Positions 37,993 to 48,098 of a stretch of DNA of 64,000 bases are shown here, one piece after another. The stretch comes from Gonapodya sp. JEL0774 (taxonomy: Eukaryota > Monoblepharomycota > Monoblepharidomycetes > Monoblepharidales > Gonapodyaceae): contig JADIIX010000010.1 in assembly GCA_027604505.1 (NCBI GenBank), positions 124,001 to 188,000 on the forward strand. Reading direction: 5' to 3'. How positions within the stretch are numbered: the first letter of the stretch is position 1; every line of letters begins with the position of its first letter. The translations under genes were made by a program, and so were the position numbers. Below the pieces are notes generated by a model that ran no database searches, had not been told where the DNA came from, and saw nothing but the letters and a program-made list of their open reading frames with translations.

Positions 37993-38688
37993 TCAACTCT
38001 CTCGTTCAGCTCTCTTCTGCGTATGTTCTTTTATGTTTATCGAATCTGCAAACTCCAATTGCCGTTGTAATTTGTACGGAATTTGGTGTGAAACTCCACA
38101 TCGGCTTCCTCATTCCGACTGTCTTCAAATTCCATTCTTCAACTTGGCGCCCACCCCTTCATCCACTCTCAGCGTCTCAAAAACCCATTTTCTTGCCGCA
38201 CAATGCCGAACTCGGAACACGCCCCATCTCAATCTGAACCCCCCTACTTCCCCGGTTTCTCTTGGGGACCAAGTACGTCTTTCCTGTCTTACCCCATCAT
38301 CTCTTTCCGAATCTGCCAAGCGGATTCTAAGGAAACCCGCAATCGGGCTCATCTCGGTCATTCGGACATCGGATCCTGAACGAGTACTCACCTTCGGGAA
38401 CAAACCCATTCGGAAACGATCTTTCAGTCAACTTTGTTCAATCCCGGAGCCCCACCGGACGGTGAAACCAGGATTGGGTACTGAACAGAAGATATTTGGT
38501 TGCCGGAAATGCCCTTCGTCAATCTTTACCATCAAATGGTTGACGAGGTGCATCAGCGACCCTTGCCGCTCTTTCCATGCCTCTGGCGATCCACTTTCCG
38601 AATCCCGCGCCACCTTTTGAACCATTCACTCTGCTACCAAATCCTTTTAGTCCGCCACTCCCTACCCTGGCCCTCCCTCGTAACCTAT
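37993..38688. promoter_or_regulatory. Intergenic region between divergent genes
   Basis: About 700 bp. A short ATG frame at 38203 (MPNSEHAPSQSEPPYFPGFS) is followed by a good donor (gtacgt) and could be a small first exon or an upstream reading frame of the phosphotransferase gene. I could not join it in phase to a recognisable protein. Confidence 0.35.
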
Positions 38689-41264
38689 ATGACGACACAC
38701 GCCCAAGAGTTGGACGGATTCAAGGCACCCATTGTTCAGGTGGGTTCGGGTTCGGCATTATCAGTTGATTATGCTGAAATGGCTGTACGAGATGTGGCTG
38801 TAATTGCTGCCTCGGAATGGTGGACTGTGGCATTCGCTTTGGGAAACGCGGGTAACACCGACAAATTGATTACTTCAAGTTAAAGTGACTGCCTCTTGAT
38901 GACGTTTTTACGCAGTTACTGTCTGTGTCGCTGTGGTGAACGTGTTGGTGTAGAGAACACTACTGCACGATATCCGTGGTGTGCGGCTCTCGGCCATGTC
39001 TCATCTTCTCGTGCTGAATCTCATCCAACCCATATCTCTCACAATAGGCCGGCCAATTTGGTATCGGCCAGTCCAATCCTTCATACTACATCGAGGATTC
39101 AGCGTGAGTCTCCGATTCTCAGTGATCATTACCAATGGTTGTTGCCAATAGACACCACCCGTCCAATATGCTCGCAAGACACAACAAATATGTTTTGCGC
39201 CGTAAGCCTGCGGGAAAGCTACAGCACGGTGGTACGTAGTCCACGAAGTTGGTTTAATTCTCCCTGGGCTATGTGGACAGTGAGTATCCACTATACTTAC
39301 ACCAATGTTTCTCATACTCTTCCAGCACACCAAATCGACCGGTTTGTTTGGCGTGGTCTTGTTCGGTCTCTTTCTTGTACCATCTCACCCTCTGTCACCT
39401 CACCGGAACCAATTTCCAGCGAGTTCCGGGTCCAGCGTGCCGTCGGATCCAAGAGTTTCCCTGTGCCCAAGATGTACCTCTACTGCACGGACGCAAGCGT
39501 GGTTGGGACTGAGTTTTACGTGAGTCTGAAGCTTGAATGGAAGAGAGGATTTTGCACGGCGATGTGGGACGCGGGATGATTTGAGCATTGTCGTAGGGAA
39601 CTGGACAGGAGAGGTGAAGTGACTGAAAAACGTTCACTGGCGTTCTTGTTTGGTGTGTTTGTGAGCCTTCGTGTATCCGATTAACCAAGCTCTTTCCTTC
39701 AACAGATCATGAAATACCTCGAAGGTCGAGTCCTCGGCCAGACTGGTGTACTTGACTTGCCGCCTCATGCACGTAAGGAGTGCTTTGCATCAGCGTAAGT
39801 TCATCCACATTTGATTTGACCTTTGATTCCATCAATTTCATATAACACTTCTGGTTCACCCTCTCATCAAATACTCGCTCACCCAGCGTCGAAACCTTAG
39901 CCCGCCTCCACTCCTATGACCACAAGGCCATCGGCCTTACCGGATACGGAAAGGATTCCGGGTACTACCCGAGATCGATACAGAATTGGACGAGGTTGAG
40001 CGAGCAGCAAGCAGCGGTGAAGGATCCGAAGACGGGGGAGGTGAGTCTGATGAGCTGTTGGTGTGGCGCAGGAAACGAACTGAGAAGTGGAACTTGTGAT
40101 GTTGGTGCGAATAAATCCCTTGTTTTCTCACACACAAACAACTGCTTCTTGCCTTACAAACAGAAAAACTATTCCCTCGAGCACCTTGACGAGCAGATCG
40201 AGTTTTTCAAGAAGTACATGCCGCAAGACGAGACAAGTGTCGCGCACTTGGATTACATGGTAGGTACTGTTCGGAGGTTGCTGGGCGTAATGAGAAAGAG
40301 CTTCGAAGCGGTGTAATTAACGATCGATTGATCCATGATGTCCCCGGACAACTTATTAATGTCATGCCTTTTCTGGAATAGATGCACAACATGATGTTCC
40401 GTGAGTATTTCACTCATCGCTTTACCTACCAATTTTGAGCAACTTTTCAATTACCGCATCGTCTGATCATTTCATTCATCAGATCCCACTGAGAACCGCG
40501 TTATCGCCGTGCTCGATTGGGAGACCAGGTAGGCAGAGAAGAGAAACCTCGTTGGGACGAGGGGGGACTTTCCTAACCTGTCTGTATGTTCATCGCTACA
40601 GCACGATTGGCCACCCACTTGCCGACCTAGGATACTTTTGCCAGCGTAAGCTTCCTCCACTTTGACTATTTTTGACGATGGATAACATCCATCAAACATG
40701 ACCTTCTGTTGCACGACCCCGTACACACTCTTGCCCTATAACAGCCTTTTTCCGCACCTATCCCGATGGCTGGGCTAGCGCTCCGGCGGATAAAGCCGCC
40801 GGTATTCCCAGTGTTGCCGAGATTCTCGAAATGTACTCCAAGGCTTCCGGGAGAAAGACGCCAATCGAAAGATTTGAGTATCACGTGGCCTTCGCGATGT
40901 ACAGGGTGCGTACAGTGTTCTAGTGTTTAGTATACGGGTTCCTGTTTGCGTCCTGTTTCTATGACACGGTGTGGTTGTGCAGTGATGGAACGGGATGATC
41001 TTGTTCCCATTTCGCATTCTCACAAACTAAATTCGATTCGTTCTATTCAAACCCCATACTTCATGCTTCTGATCTACATTCCAGTCTACTGTCATTCACC
41101 AGGGTATTGCTGGTCGTGTAATCGCGGGCACTGCATCTAATGAAGCAGCACAACTCATCAAGTCTGCCGTGCCAAACACCAACGCGCGATGTTTGCAGTT
41201 CATCAGGTCCCTCAAGTCCAAATGGGAGAAGGAAGATGCGGCAAAGGCGAAGGGAAAGTTGTAA
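38689..41264 (+). CDS. ACAD10/ACAD11-like phosphotransferase (APH fold)
   Basis: Matches the stand-alone fungal relatives of the N-terminal APH domain of ACAD10/ACAD11. In the animal proteins this domain phosphorylates 4-hydroxyacyl-CoAs. Motifs: MTTHAQELDGFKAPIVQ, spliced over a 308-nt intron to AGQFGIGQSNPSYYIEDSA; YVLRRKPAGKLQHG; REFRVQRAVGSKSFPVPKMY; DASVVGTEFY-IMKYLEGRVL; YDHKAIGLTGYGKDSGYYPR; the catalytic block HLDYM-MHNMMFHPTENRV; VIAVLDWETSTIGHPLADLG; and GIAGRVIAGTASNEAAQLIK. The usual HGDYxxDN is changed to HLDYMMHN, but the HxDxxxxN pattern and the LDWE Asp remain, so activity is plausible. About ten introns. No acyl-CoA dehydrogenase domain follows. The start at 38689 is the ATG that gives the usual short leader; a longer N terminus is possible. 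Confidence 0.82.
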
Positions 41265-41737
41265 CGACGAGCATATTTTTAACACATCGAACAATAGAGG
41301 CCTACTTTCTTGTTGTTGCGTGTTCCCTACGTGCACGACATCTTCCTTGCATTTTTTCTCATTTGCATATGCCTGCATCATGTTCAGGAACCGCCGATGA
41401 GCGTCGCCATTCATGAGTCCTGAGTCCCAATAATATAAGATCTGTGTGCGTCAGGATGCAAGGACTCTTGTTCCTGATGACGATGCCAACCCCAATCTTG
41501 TTGTTCAAACACCACCACACGAACTGGACCAGGTCATCGGTCCTTGAAGTCAAATCATTATATTGGACTCTGGTCAAGGATCTTGATGAGACGAGTTCCG
41601 CAAATTAGCACATACACTACAAGGAAATCACTAGCAAAATAGTACACAAACCAAAACAGATAGAATCCAAAGTCCCACGGAGTCACAAAACTTCACTCTT
41701 CATGTACAATGCAGTGACAAAACTAATCCAATTATCT
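41265..41737. other. Intergenic region between convergent genes
   Basis: About 470 bp between the 3' ends of the phosphotransferase and the zinc-finger gene. The part at 41580-41700 is AT-rich and probably 3' UTR. No gene seen. Confidence 0.35.
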
Positions 41738-44416
41738 TCACCATTGAAAGTTCCCACCAATGCTATTTCCTGAGTGCAAACCCATCCCACCGGCGTTTGC
41801 GCACAGGTTCCGCATCTGCCCATTCAGCACGGCACCCGGCTGTATGAACTGTGGCGCGACAAATCCTGTGACTCCGCTTGGGTTGACAAACACTGGTCTG
41901 GGAAAGTTGGCAGAAGAGAGCGCAGCGGAGGCGAGACTTGAGGGAGAAAGAGACTGTTGTGAAAGTGCAGCAGCTTGGGCTAGACTAGGAGGTGCAATCG
42001 CCGTTGGAGATATAGAGACGGGCGATACCACCATGTGCGTGGATGTGAGCGGAGACTGGCCACTCGTTGGGTATGAATGCATATGGAGTGCTAGTTGCCT
42101 TATATCGAGCCCTCCGAGGGCTGGAGCTGAGTTGATCCTTCCGTGACGTCCCGCAGTGGCAGCAGCTGCACCAGCTGGCACACCAAAGTCGCCGAAATGA
42201 TCCCCCGGGACAGTGAGAGTGTAGTTGGGTGCGTTGCCGTTTGGGAGTGCATGACCATAAACGATGGTCTCCTGGTCGACTGCCAGGGGCACTGCCCCTA
42301 GGCTGAGATGCCGCGTGTGGTGTTGAGGGGCGGCGAGATGCTGGTACTGGACAGACAATCCGTTCCTCTCTTCAATATTGTGTGATACAATCAGCGAGTT
42401 CTGTGGTTGCATCATTTGATTGGTCACAGTAGGGAGCCGCTGAACAGTTTGCTCTGGCATCATTGGATTGTTGAGTGAGACCGCGGACATGGGGAGAAAA
42501 GTGGGCATTGGAAATGACGTTGTCGAAGGGGGCAACGATGTCACGTCGCCGTGGGGTTCACCAGCGGACGCCATCGGCGTGGGAGCATTTCGAAAGGCCT
42601 GACAAAGCACAATATTCAGAGACGAAGTTAGGTATCGTTCGCACAATTTCTAGATCATTAGTGAATACTGAAGAAGGAAGGTGCACTCACGGTGTTTATA
42701 TCATCCCACGCAAAGTCTTCCAGCTTAATGGGAATAACCAGATCGCCAGCATGTGGTTGCCCAACTCCTCCTGCTAACAGCGCCATCAAATCGTCCGAGA
42801 TGAGAGAATCGACAAAGCCTGTACAGTCTGAACCATGTTCTGCGTGTGCACTGAACAGTGCATCTTCGAAATCTTTCTTCAGCTGTTCGTCGGCACCAGC
42901 GCCGAAATCGTGAAGCTCCTGAACATTCGCTACGGGGGACGTCTCACCGTGTGGGCCGGTGACAGAAATTTGTATTACAGGATGGTTGGGTCGCTGGAAG
43001 TGACGAGGACCGCTTCCCTTTGGTCGTGGTTTGTTTTTGGCAGCAATTTCAACGGCAGAAGGATGATATTCACTGTCGGAGCTCACGCTCGCTTCGGACA
43101 TTTCCGGAGAGTCGAGTCCACCAGAAGGAGGCGAAGGCTCCGAAGATGGCCGTTGGCTGTCCGCGTCGGTACCAGAGGTGTGGTTGCGGGATGGGGAGAT
43201 GGAAAGCACACCGAAACCGTCCGTTGAAGAAACTTGCGATCCTCTGCGTGTGCGGAACCGAGAACCATGAACGCGCAGGTGGCGGTTGAGGGTGGAGCGA
43301 CGGGCGAACGTTTTCTCGCAACCCGAGGATGGGCAGTGGACTGCAGAAGGCAAGATGGTCGGGAGAAAGTTGAGAAAAGAAGGGGAGAGGGACTCCGAGA
43401 CGGGACGTGCTTACAAGGTCGGGAATCGGAATGAGCGCGACGGTGGCGAGAGAGCGACGACGCCTGCAAATAAAAAAGTGCTATTAGTACAAGGGACCAG
43501 TACCAGGCGGAATGCAGAATGTGATTAGGTACCTCGCTGAAACTTCTCCCGCAATCATCGCAAATGTACGGTCGGTGACCGGTATGACTGCGAGAATGCA
43601 CAATCAGGGCATGTCGCTGAATAAAGCGCTTGTCGCAGAATTTCTTTTGTGAGGAAGGAGACCAACGCAACAAACAAGAGTACCAACGAAGATGGACTTA
43701 TTCATGACGACCTGATACAACCTACAAGCAACAACGAGGTGCCACTCACGCATTCCCAAGGACGATCATTGAAATGGATTTTTATGTGACGAACGCAATC
43801 TGCGCGGCGAGAGAATGCGCGGTTACAGTTGTTGTACTTGCAAATGAACGGTCGCTGCAATGAAGATTTCACATCGCAGTGAGATCACCGAGAGTTCTAA
43901 TACGACACATAAGTCACGAACCTCAGCACTGCCTCCAACTTTTGGATTAGCGCTAGAACGAGGCGCCGATGTGTTTGGGTCGAACTTCTCCACGTACTGG
44001 GCGAGCACATCGGGACTGAACGAGTCGGCTCCCCGCGTGACGGAAAACTGGGCTTCCGGAAGACCGTCATCAAGGTCACTGTCCTCTCCTAACAATTGCT
44101 CCTCTTCGTCGTCCTCCATGTGGACAGCCGAGAGTGATTCTGCGGCGAGGTCGATGTCCCCGAGAAATGCAGTGTCCGACGAGTAACGCACCGCACTGGA
44201 GGGCAGATAGGGCAAAGAAGAGTCCGACAGGTATCCATTCCCGTATGAAGAGACGGCGGAGTGCGATGAAAGAGTTGGAGATGGCGGATACAATTGTTGG
44301 GAACGAGGGACCAGGAGCTCTTGGATCCCGAGGGTTTCAATAGTAGACTTTCTTCTGTTCGGGTTGGGATATGGGAGTGCACCCGATTCAATAATGTTCT
44401 CGAGAGAAAGTTCCAT
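41738..44416 (-). CDS. Four-finger C2H2 transcription factor
   Basis: Sequence-specific regulator of unknown target. From the ATG at 44416 (MELSLENIIESGALPYP) it has a disordered acidic N terminus (MEDDEEEQLLGEDSDLDDGL). Four zinc fingers come from separate exons: FICKYNNCNRAFSRRADC with HIKIH; CKFCDKRFIQRHALIVHSRS; ICDDCGRSFSEASSLSRHRR; HCPSSGCEKTFARRSTLNRH. Fingers two to four are linked by TGEKP-like spacers (HTGHRPY, HSDSRPF). The second finger is complete only after an intron is removed between its two cysteines, giving CKFC. The C-terminal half is Ser/Pro/Ala/Gln-rich and ends at 41738 (GGNFQW). I cannot tie it to a named fungal factor. Confidence 0.78.
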
Positions 44417-45716
44417 TTCACTTGGTTGGGATATCGTAATGAAGGGAGAGCGGGAAGGTGGGGGGTGGGGGGGTACCAAGGTAGCGAAACTGCCCGGGAA
44501 GAGCAAAAAATAGGACAATAGAATTTCAAGTGTTGTTTAAGCCTGCGGTTGATGGTAAGGGAAAGGAGGAAAGGACGGAAGCCGGGAGGCGTAGGTCGCG
44601 GGCTGTTTGATTGAGTGGAGGACCGAGGAAGGGGGAGAGCAGATATGCAGGTTGTGGTAGCGGATAAGCGAGAGAAGGGGGGTGTGTGGAGCGGGGAATG
44701 GGAGAGAGCAGGAGAGTTTGAGTTGGGAATTCTAATGAAATCGCGCCTCCTTGGTGCCTCTGCTGCCCTCAAACCCGGTTAATCCGGTACAGCAAAGCGG
44801 CAAAATTTATCTGAGTTCCACTCGTTTGGGAAACTAATTACCTATACGGAAGAGTAAAATCTCAATAGTCGAATTTTCTCGAATTTTGCGCTCCGTTCCG
44901 CTGGCTGAAAGTTACCGCTTCGCCTGTGCTGACCCATTCGGCTTTACTGAGGTGCAACTGAGGGATGCGAGACCAGATCCCAGAGTGATGCAAGATGATG
45001 TCAGCTCAACAGGGACTTACAGTGCTTCCAAGTGATGAATTCAACGAAACATATGTTTCGTCTGAAACGCGTGCATAGAAATGACAAATGGTTGCCAATT
45101 CCAATTTCCACATGCTTTTTATCTATACCAAAGAAATACAGTACTCCACTCACCTCGCGAGATATCGCCGGCAATCAATCTTTTTCAACGGGATGAATGA
45201 GGAAGGAGGAGTGGAAGCAGGGAGGAAGAACTGTTCGAGGAGGGGGGGGGAGGGGCGGCCGTTATGCCGTGAGCCTGGTGGTTAGAATCGAGGTGAGGGA
45301 AGTGGCAAAGTGGTGGTGAGCAGTTTCATTGGGGGCCAGTGCCGCAGCGGAGGGACAACAGTTGGGAAGCAGCGCAGGACAACAAACAGAAAGCTGTTGG
45401 GAGGGAGGGAGAGTAGAGGGAAGAAAGGGGACGATTTGAGAGAGAAACACACAATGGTGAGTAAGGCTGCCGAATGCTCTTTTGTTGCCGTGGGAGTAAG
45501 TGCAGGGTACGTAGTGTAAAAGGTTGGGCGGCCGCGTCTCAGAGTCACCGTGGGGAAGTGATCGCTAGTGTCTCTCCATCAATTACTTACACTTTTACCG
45601 CAATTGGTGTAAAAAGTAGTGCATCCTTGTATTTGTTGGTGAGACCAGGAAGCTGTAATGGTGCTGACTATCCACAGATAAACTATGTTTCAATAGTAAA
45701 GCGATAACCCTCGATC
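44417..45716. promoter_or_regulatory. Intergenic region between divergent zinc-finger and cytochrome b5 genes
   Basis: About 1.3 kb, the second-longest gene-poor stretch. It has a strong purine-rich strand bias at 45190-45460, including a run of nine or more G near 45242. The long open frames here are low-complexity and not protein-like. Probably a long promoter and 5' leader, as often seen for regulators. Confidence 0.4.
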
Positions 45717-47066
45717 ATGGATGATGATCAGCTTGGCAAATCCCCCTCACGAACGCGTGTCTCGTTCGCTCCACCACCTGAGCCCCTCCCTGGGTCTCTT
45801 CACAGACGACGGCCGTCCACCACCGAGCAAGAGCGCTTGCGGATGACGAAGGAGTGGGATTCTGAAGACAGTGGGTCGGAAAACACCGGACCTCCTGTAA
45901 AGGCTGTGCATTTGAGAAAGCGGTCGAGCGATTCGGCACATGGGCAGTTACGGGCGAGCTTGGGAAGCAATCCGGTTCTGGACCAAACTGAAGACGATGA
46001 GGACGAGGAAGGAGGTGAGCGCGAGAGATGCCACTGTAGTGCGTTTTTTAAATTGCATATACACCACGAGAGCCTTTGCTTACGCCAGAAACGATTGACC
46101 TTGATCCTCTGCCAAATTCTCCAACTTCAACGATTCCCTCCACACCCACACCCATTCCCTCGACATTCACACCTTCTCGACCACACAATGAGCATTCCAC
46201 GGCTCCTATAGTTTCAACTGCACCATCTCAATATCTGATGGCTCCCCCACCGGCGTCTCGTGGGGTAACCTTGATGCCCCCTCCCCCTGCTCAAGGAAAC
46301 TCACTCCAAGTGATGTCCGCCAAACCTGGATCTGTGAAAGCACGCAAGAAGGTTATTTTAGCACCTGGGCATGGACCCTTGGATTGGGAAAGGCTGAAGG
46401 CTTCCGGGAAAGATTTAAGGGTTTGTTGAAGCACATTCTCTTGACTTATATGACGGATGAGTGGTGTCTTGTTGACAATGAGCACGACGCGTTGAGCTGT
46501 TGGGAGTAGGCTGCAATGTTACACAAGCGCTTCGTGCTCAATTTCTGTGGTAACAAGACATGAAACCTGCTTCCCATTCTCTTTTTGTGGGGAGGTCAAA
46601 CTGGATGGCGAGCAAAACTTTTAAGTATCGAAAACTTACCCTCGCGTACAATACCCTTTTGCTGCTTTCAGGGTGTTTCTACTTTCGGTCGATACCGACT
46701 CTCCGAAATCCGCCGCCACAGAAGGCCGGACGACATGTGGATGGCTTTACAAGGTAAGGTATATAATATTACAGCCTACGTCGATTTCCACCCTGGAGGT
46801 AGGTGACAATGCCATTCCAATTTTCCAATCCGTTGTTCAAGCTTACAATCGGTGATCGGTCCTGACGCCCACGCGGCGTTGGTTTTCATACATCCACCTT
46901 TGCTGCGCCAGGTGTTCCGGAGCTTATGCGAGGAGCAGGCCGTGATGGCACACGGTTGTTTATGGACGCTCACCCATGGGTGAACTTGGATCACATATTA
47001 GAACGTTGTTTGATAGGTATGCTGGATCCGGGGGGGAAAGACGGGAGTGACAGTGGCGAAGAATAG
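45717..47066 (+). CDS. Cytochrome b5-domain heme protein (CYB5R4 N-terminal/Irc21-like)
   Basis: Heme-binding protein of the cytochrome b5 group most like fungal Irc21 and the N-terminal half of CYB5R4. The N terminus is basic and disordered (about 230 residues, Pro/Thr/Ser-rich), followed by the family lead-in APGHGPLDWERLKASGKDLR. The b5 domain reads RRHRRPDDMWMALQGKVYNI and TAYVDFHPGG, with the first axial His in HPGG. Across an intron comes VPELMRGAGRDGTRLFMDAH and PWVN, with the second His in DAHPWVN. It ends with ERCLIGMLDPGG and an acidic tail at 47066. No flavin or NAD domain follows, so it would need a separate reductase partner. Start at 45717 (MDDDQLGKSPS) is the first ATG of the open exon. 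Tail-to-tail with the FHIT gene. Confidence 0.85.
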
Positions 47067-47122
47067 AATACAAACGGAGAGGACCTTAGAAATGGGAGGT
47101 TGTTTTTGAAATAAATCCATTC

Positions 47123-48074
47123 TTAGACCTCCCAAATATTTTCATATGGATCAAATAGCTTTCTCAGTCTACTTGCTTCCCTCGCCATTTCATCCAAAGT
47201 CCTGGCTGGTCGCTCTTCAAAGTCAACGGACTGTGTGGGCACTCTATCACCAGGGAGAGTTTGTGGGACCAAGCGAGTCCCTCTTCCCTCTTCCTTCAAA
47301 TCTTCTGTCCCAGCTTCTCCAGCGATACTAGCCTGGAATGATTTCACGATATTGGGAATTCCCGATACACCAGCGTGGTGATCCGATATGCTGCGATCAC
47401 GGGAAGCAATGCTGTATTCACGCGAGGTCCGCTGAATATCATCATAAATGTTGTCATTGTTTTTGTAGTCTCCAGCGTGGCGGGGGCTGCAAGTGCAGTA
47501 TTCAGTTGTCTCGCCAGAGGGAACCCCGAACACAAACCAAGATGCGTACATAATGTGGACATGTAGATGTCGGACTGTCTGCCCTGCCGCACTAGTCATT
47601 GTAATTATTGCAAGAGACGTGGTTGAAACCATGTGATGAACTTTGGGGTGAGGAAGCCTGTCAATGGAGCTACTCACGGTCCATCCTCATCAACAGGAAA
47701 TGGAATTGGATCAATCAAGCCGTGGTGTGCATCGTTTGACCCAAGAGACTTACTTGAATCGCAATGGTTAAGCTATCACCGGAATACTCCGACTCGATCT
47801 GTTCCCCGATTCTTTGAACTGACAAAAACAAATCTTTGACCTCCTCCTGCGAGAGGTCAGAGAGACGCAGTGCAACCCGTTGTGGGAGGACCAGGACATG
47901 ACCGCTGATCGTATTGAAACACGCATATCTCAAGGACTAAAGTCAGGTGTGATGTGAAGAAAGGGTAACACACGGCACGATGGGTTTCAGATTGACAATC
48001 CCAAATGATAGTCGCGAGACGAAGAAGATTTCTGATGCTCTGATAGAGTGAGGACCAAAAGGAAATGTTCGCAT
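47123..48074 (-). CDS. FHIT: Diadenosine triphosphate hydrolase, FHIT-like (HIT family)
   Basis: Hydrolyses Ap3A to AMP and ADP; the HIT histidine forms the nucleotidyl intermediate. The gene reads from 48074: MRTFPFGPHSIRASEIFFVS, then LSFGIVNLKPIVP-GHVLVL, QRVALRLSDLSQEEVKDLF, SGDSLTIAIQ-DGP-AAGQTV, the HIT triad RHLHVHI, and IPRHAGDYKNNDNIYDDIQR. The DGP residues come from an 8-nt exon at 47678-47685 (see findings). A C-terminal helix, RTLDEMAREASRLRKLFDP, fits FHIT/HNT2 proteins. Introns at 47592-47677 and others are 60-110 nt. The start ATG lies only about 25 bp downstream of the proposed stop of the ASH gene on the same strand, so the 5' UTR must overlap that gene. Confidence 0.88.
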
Positions 48075-48098
48075 TCTAGATGCATATGAAAATTAATT

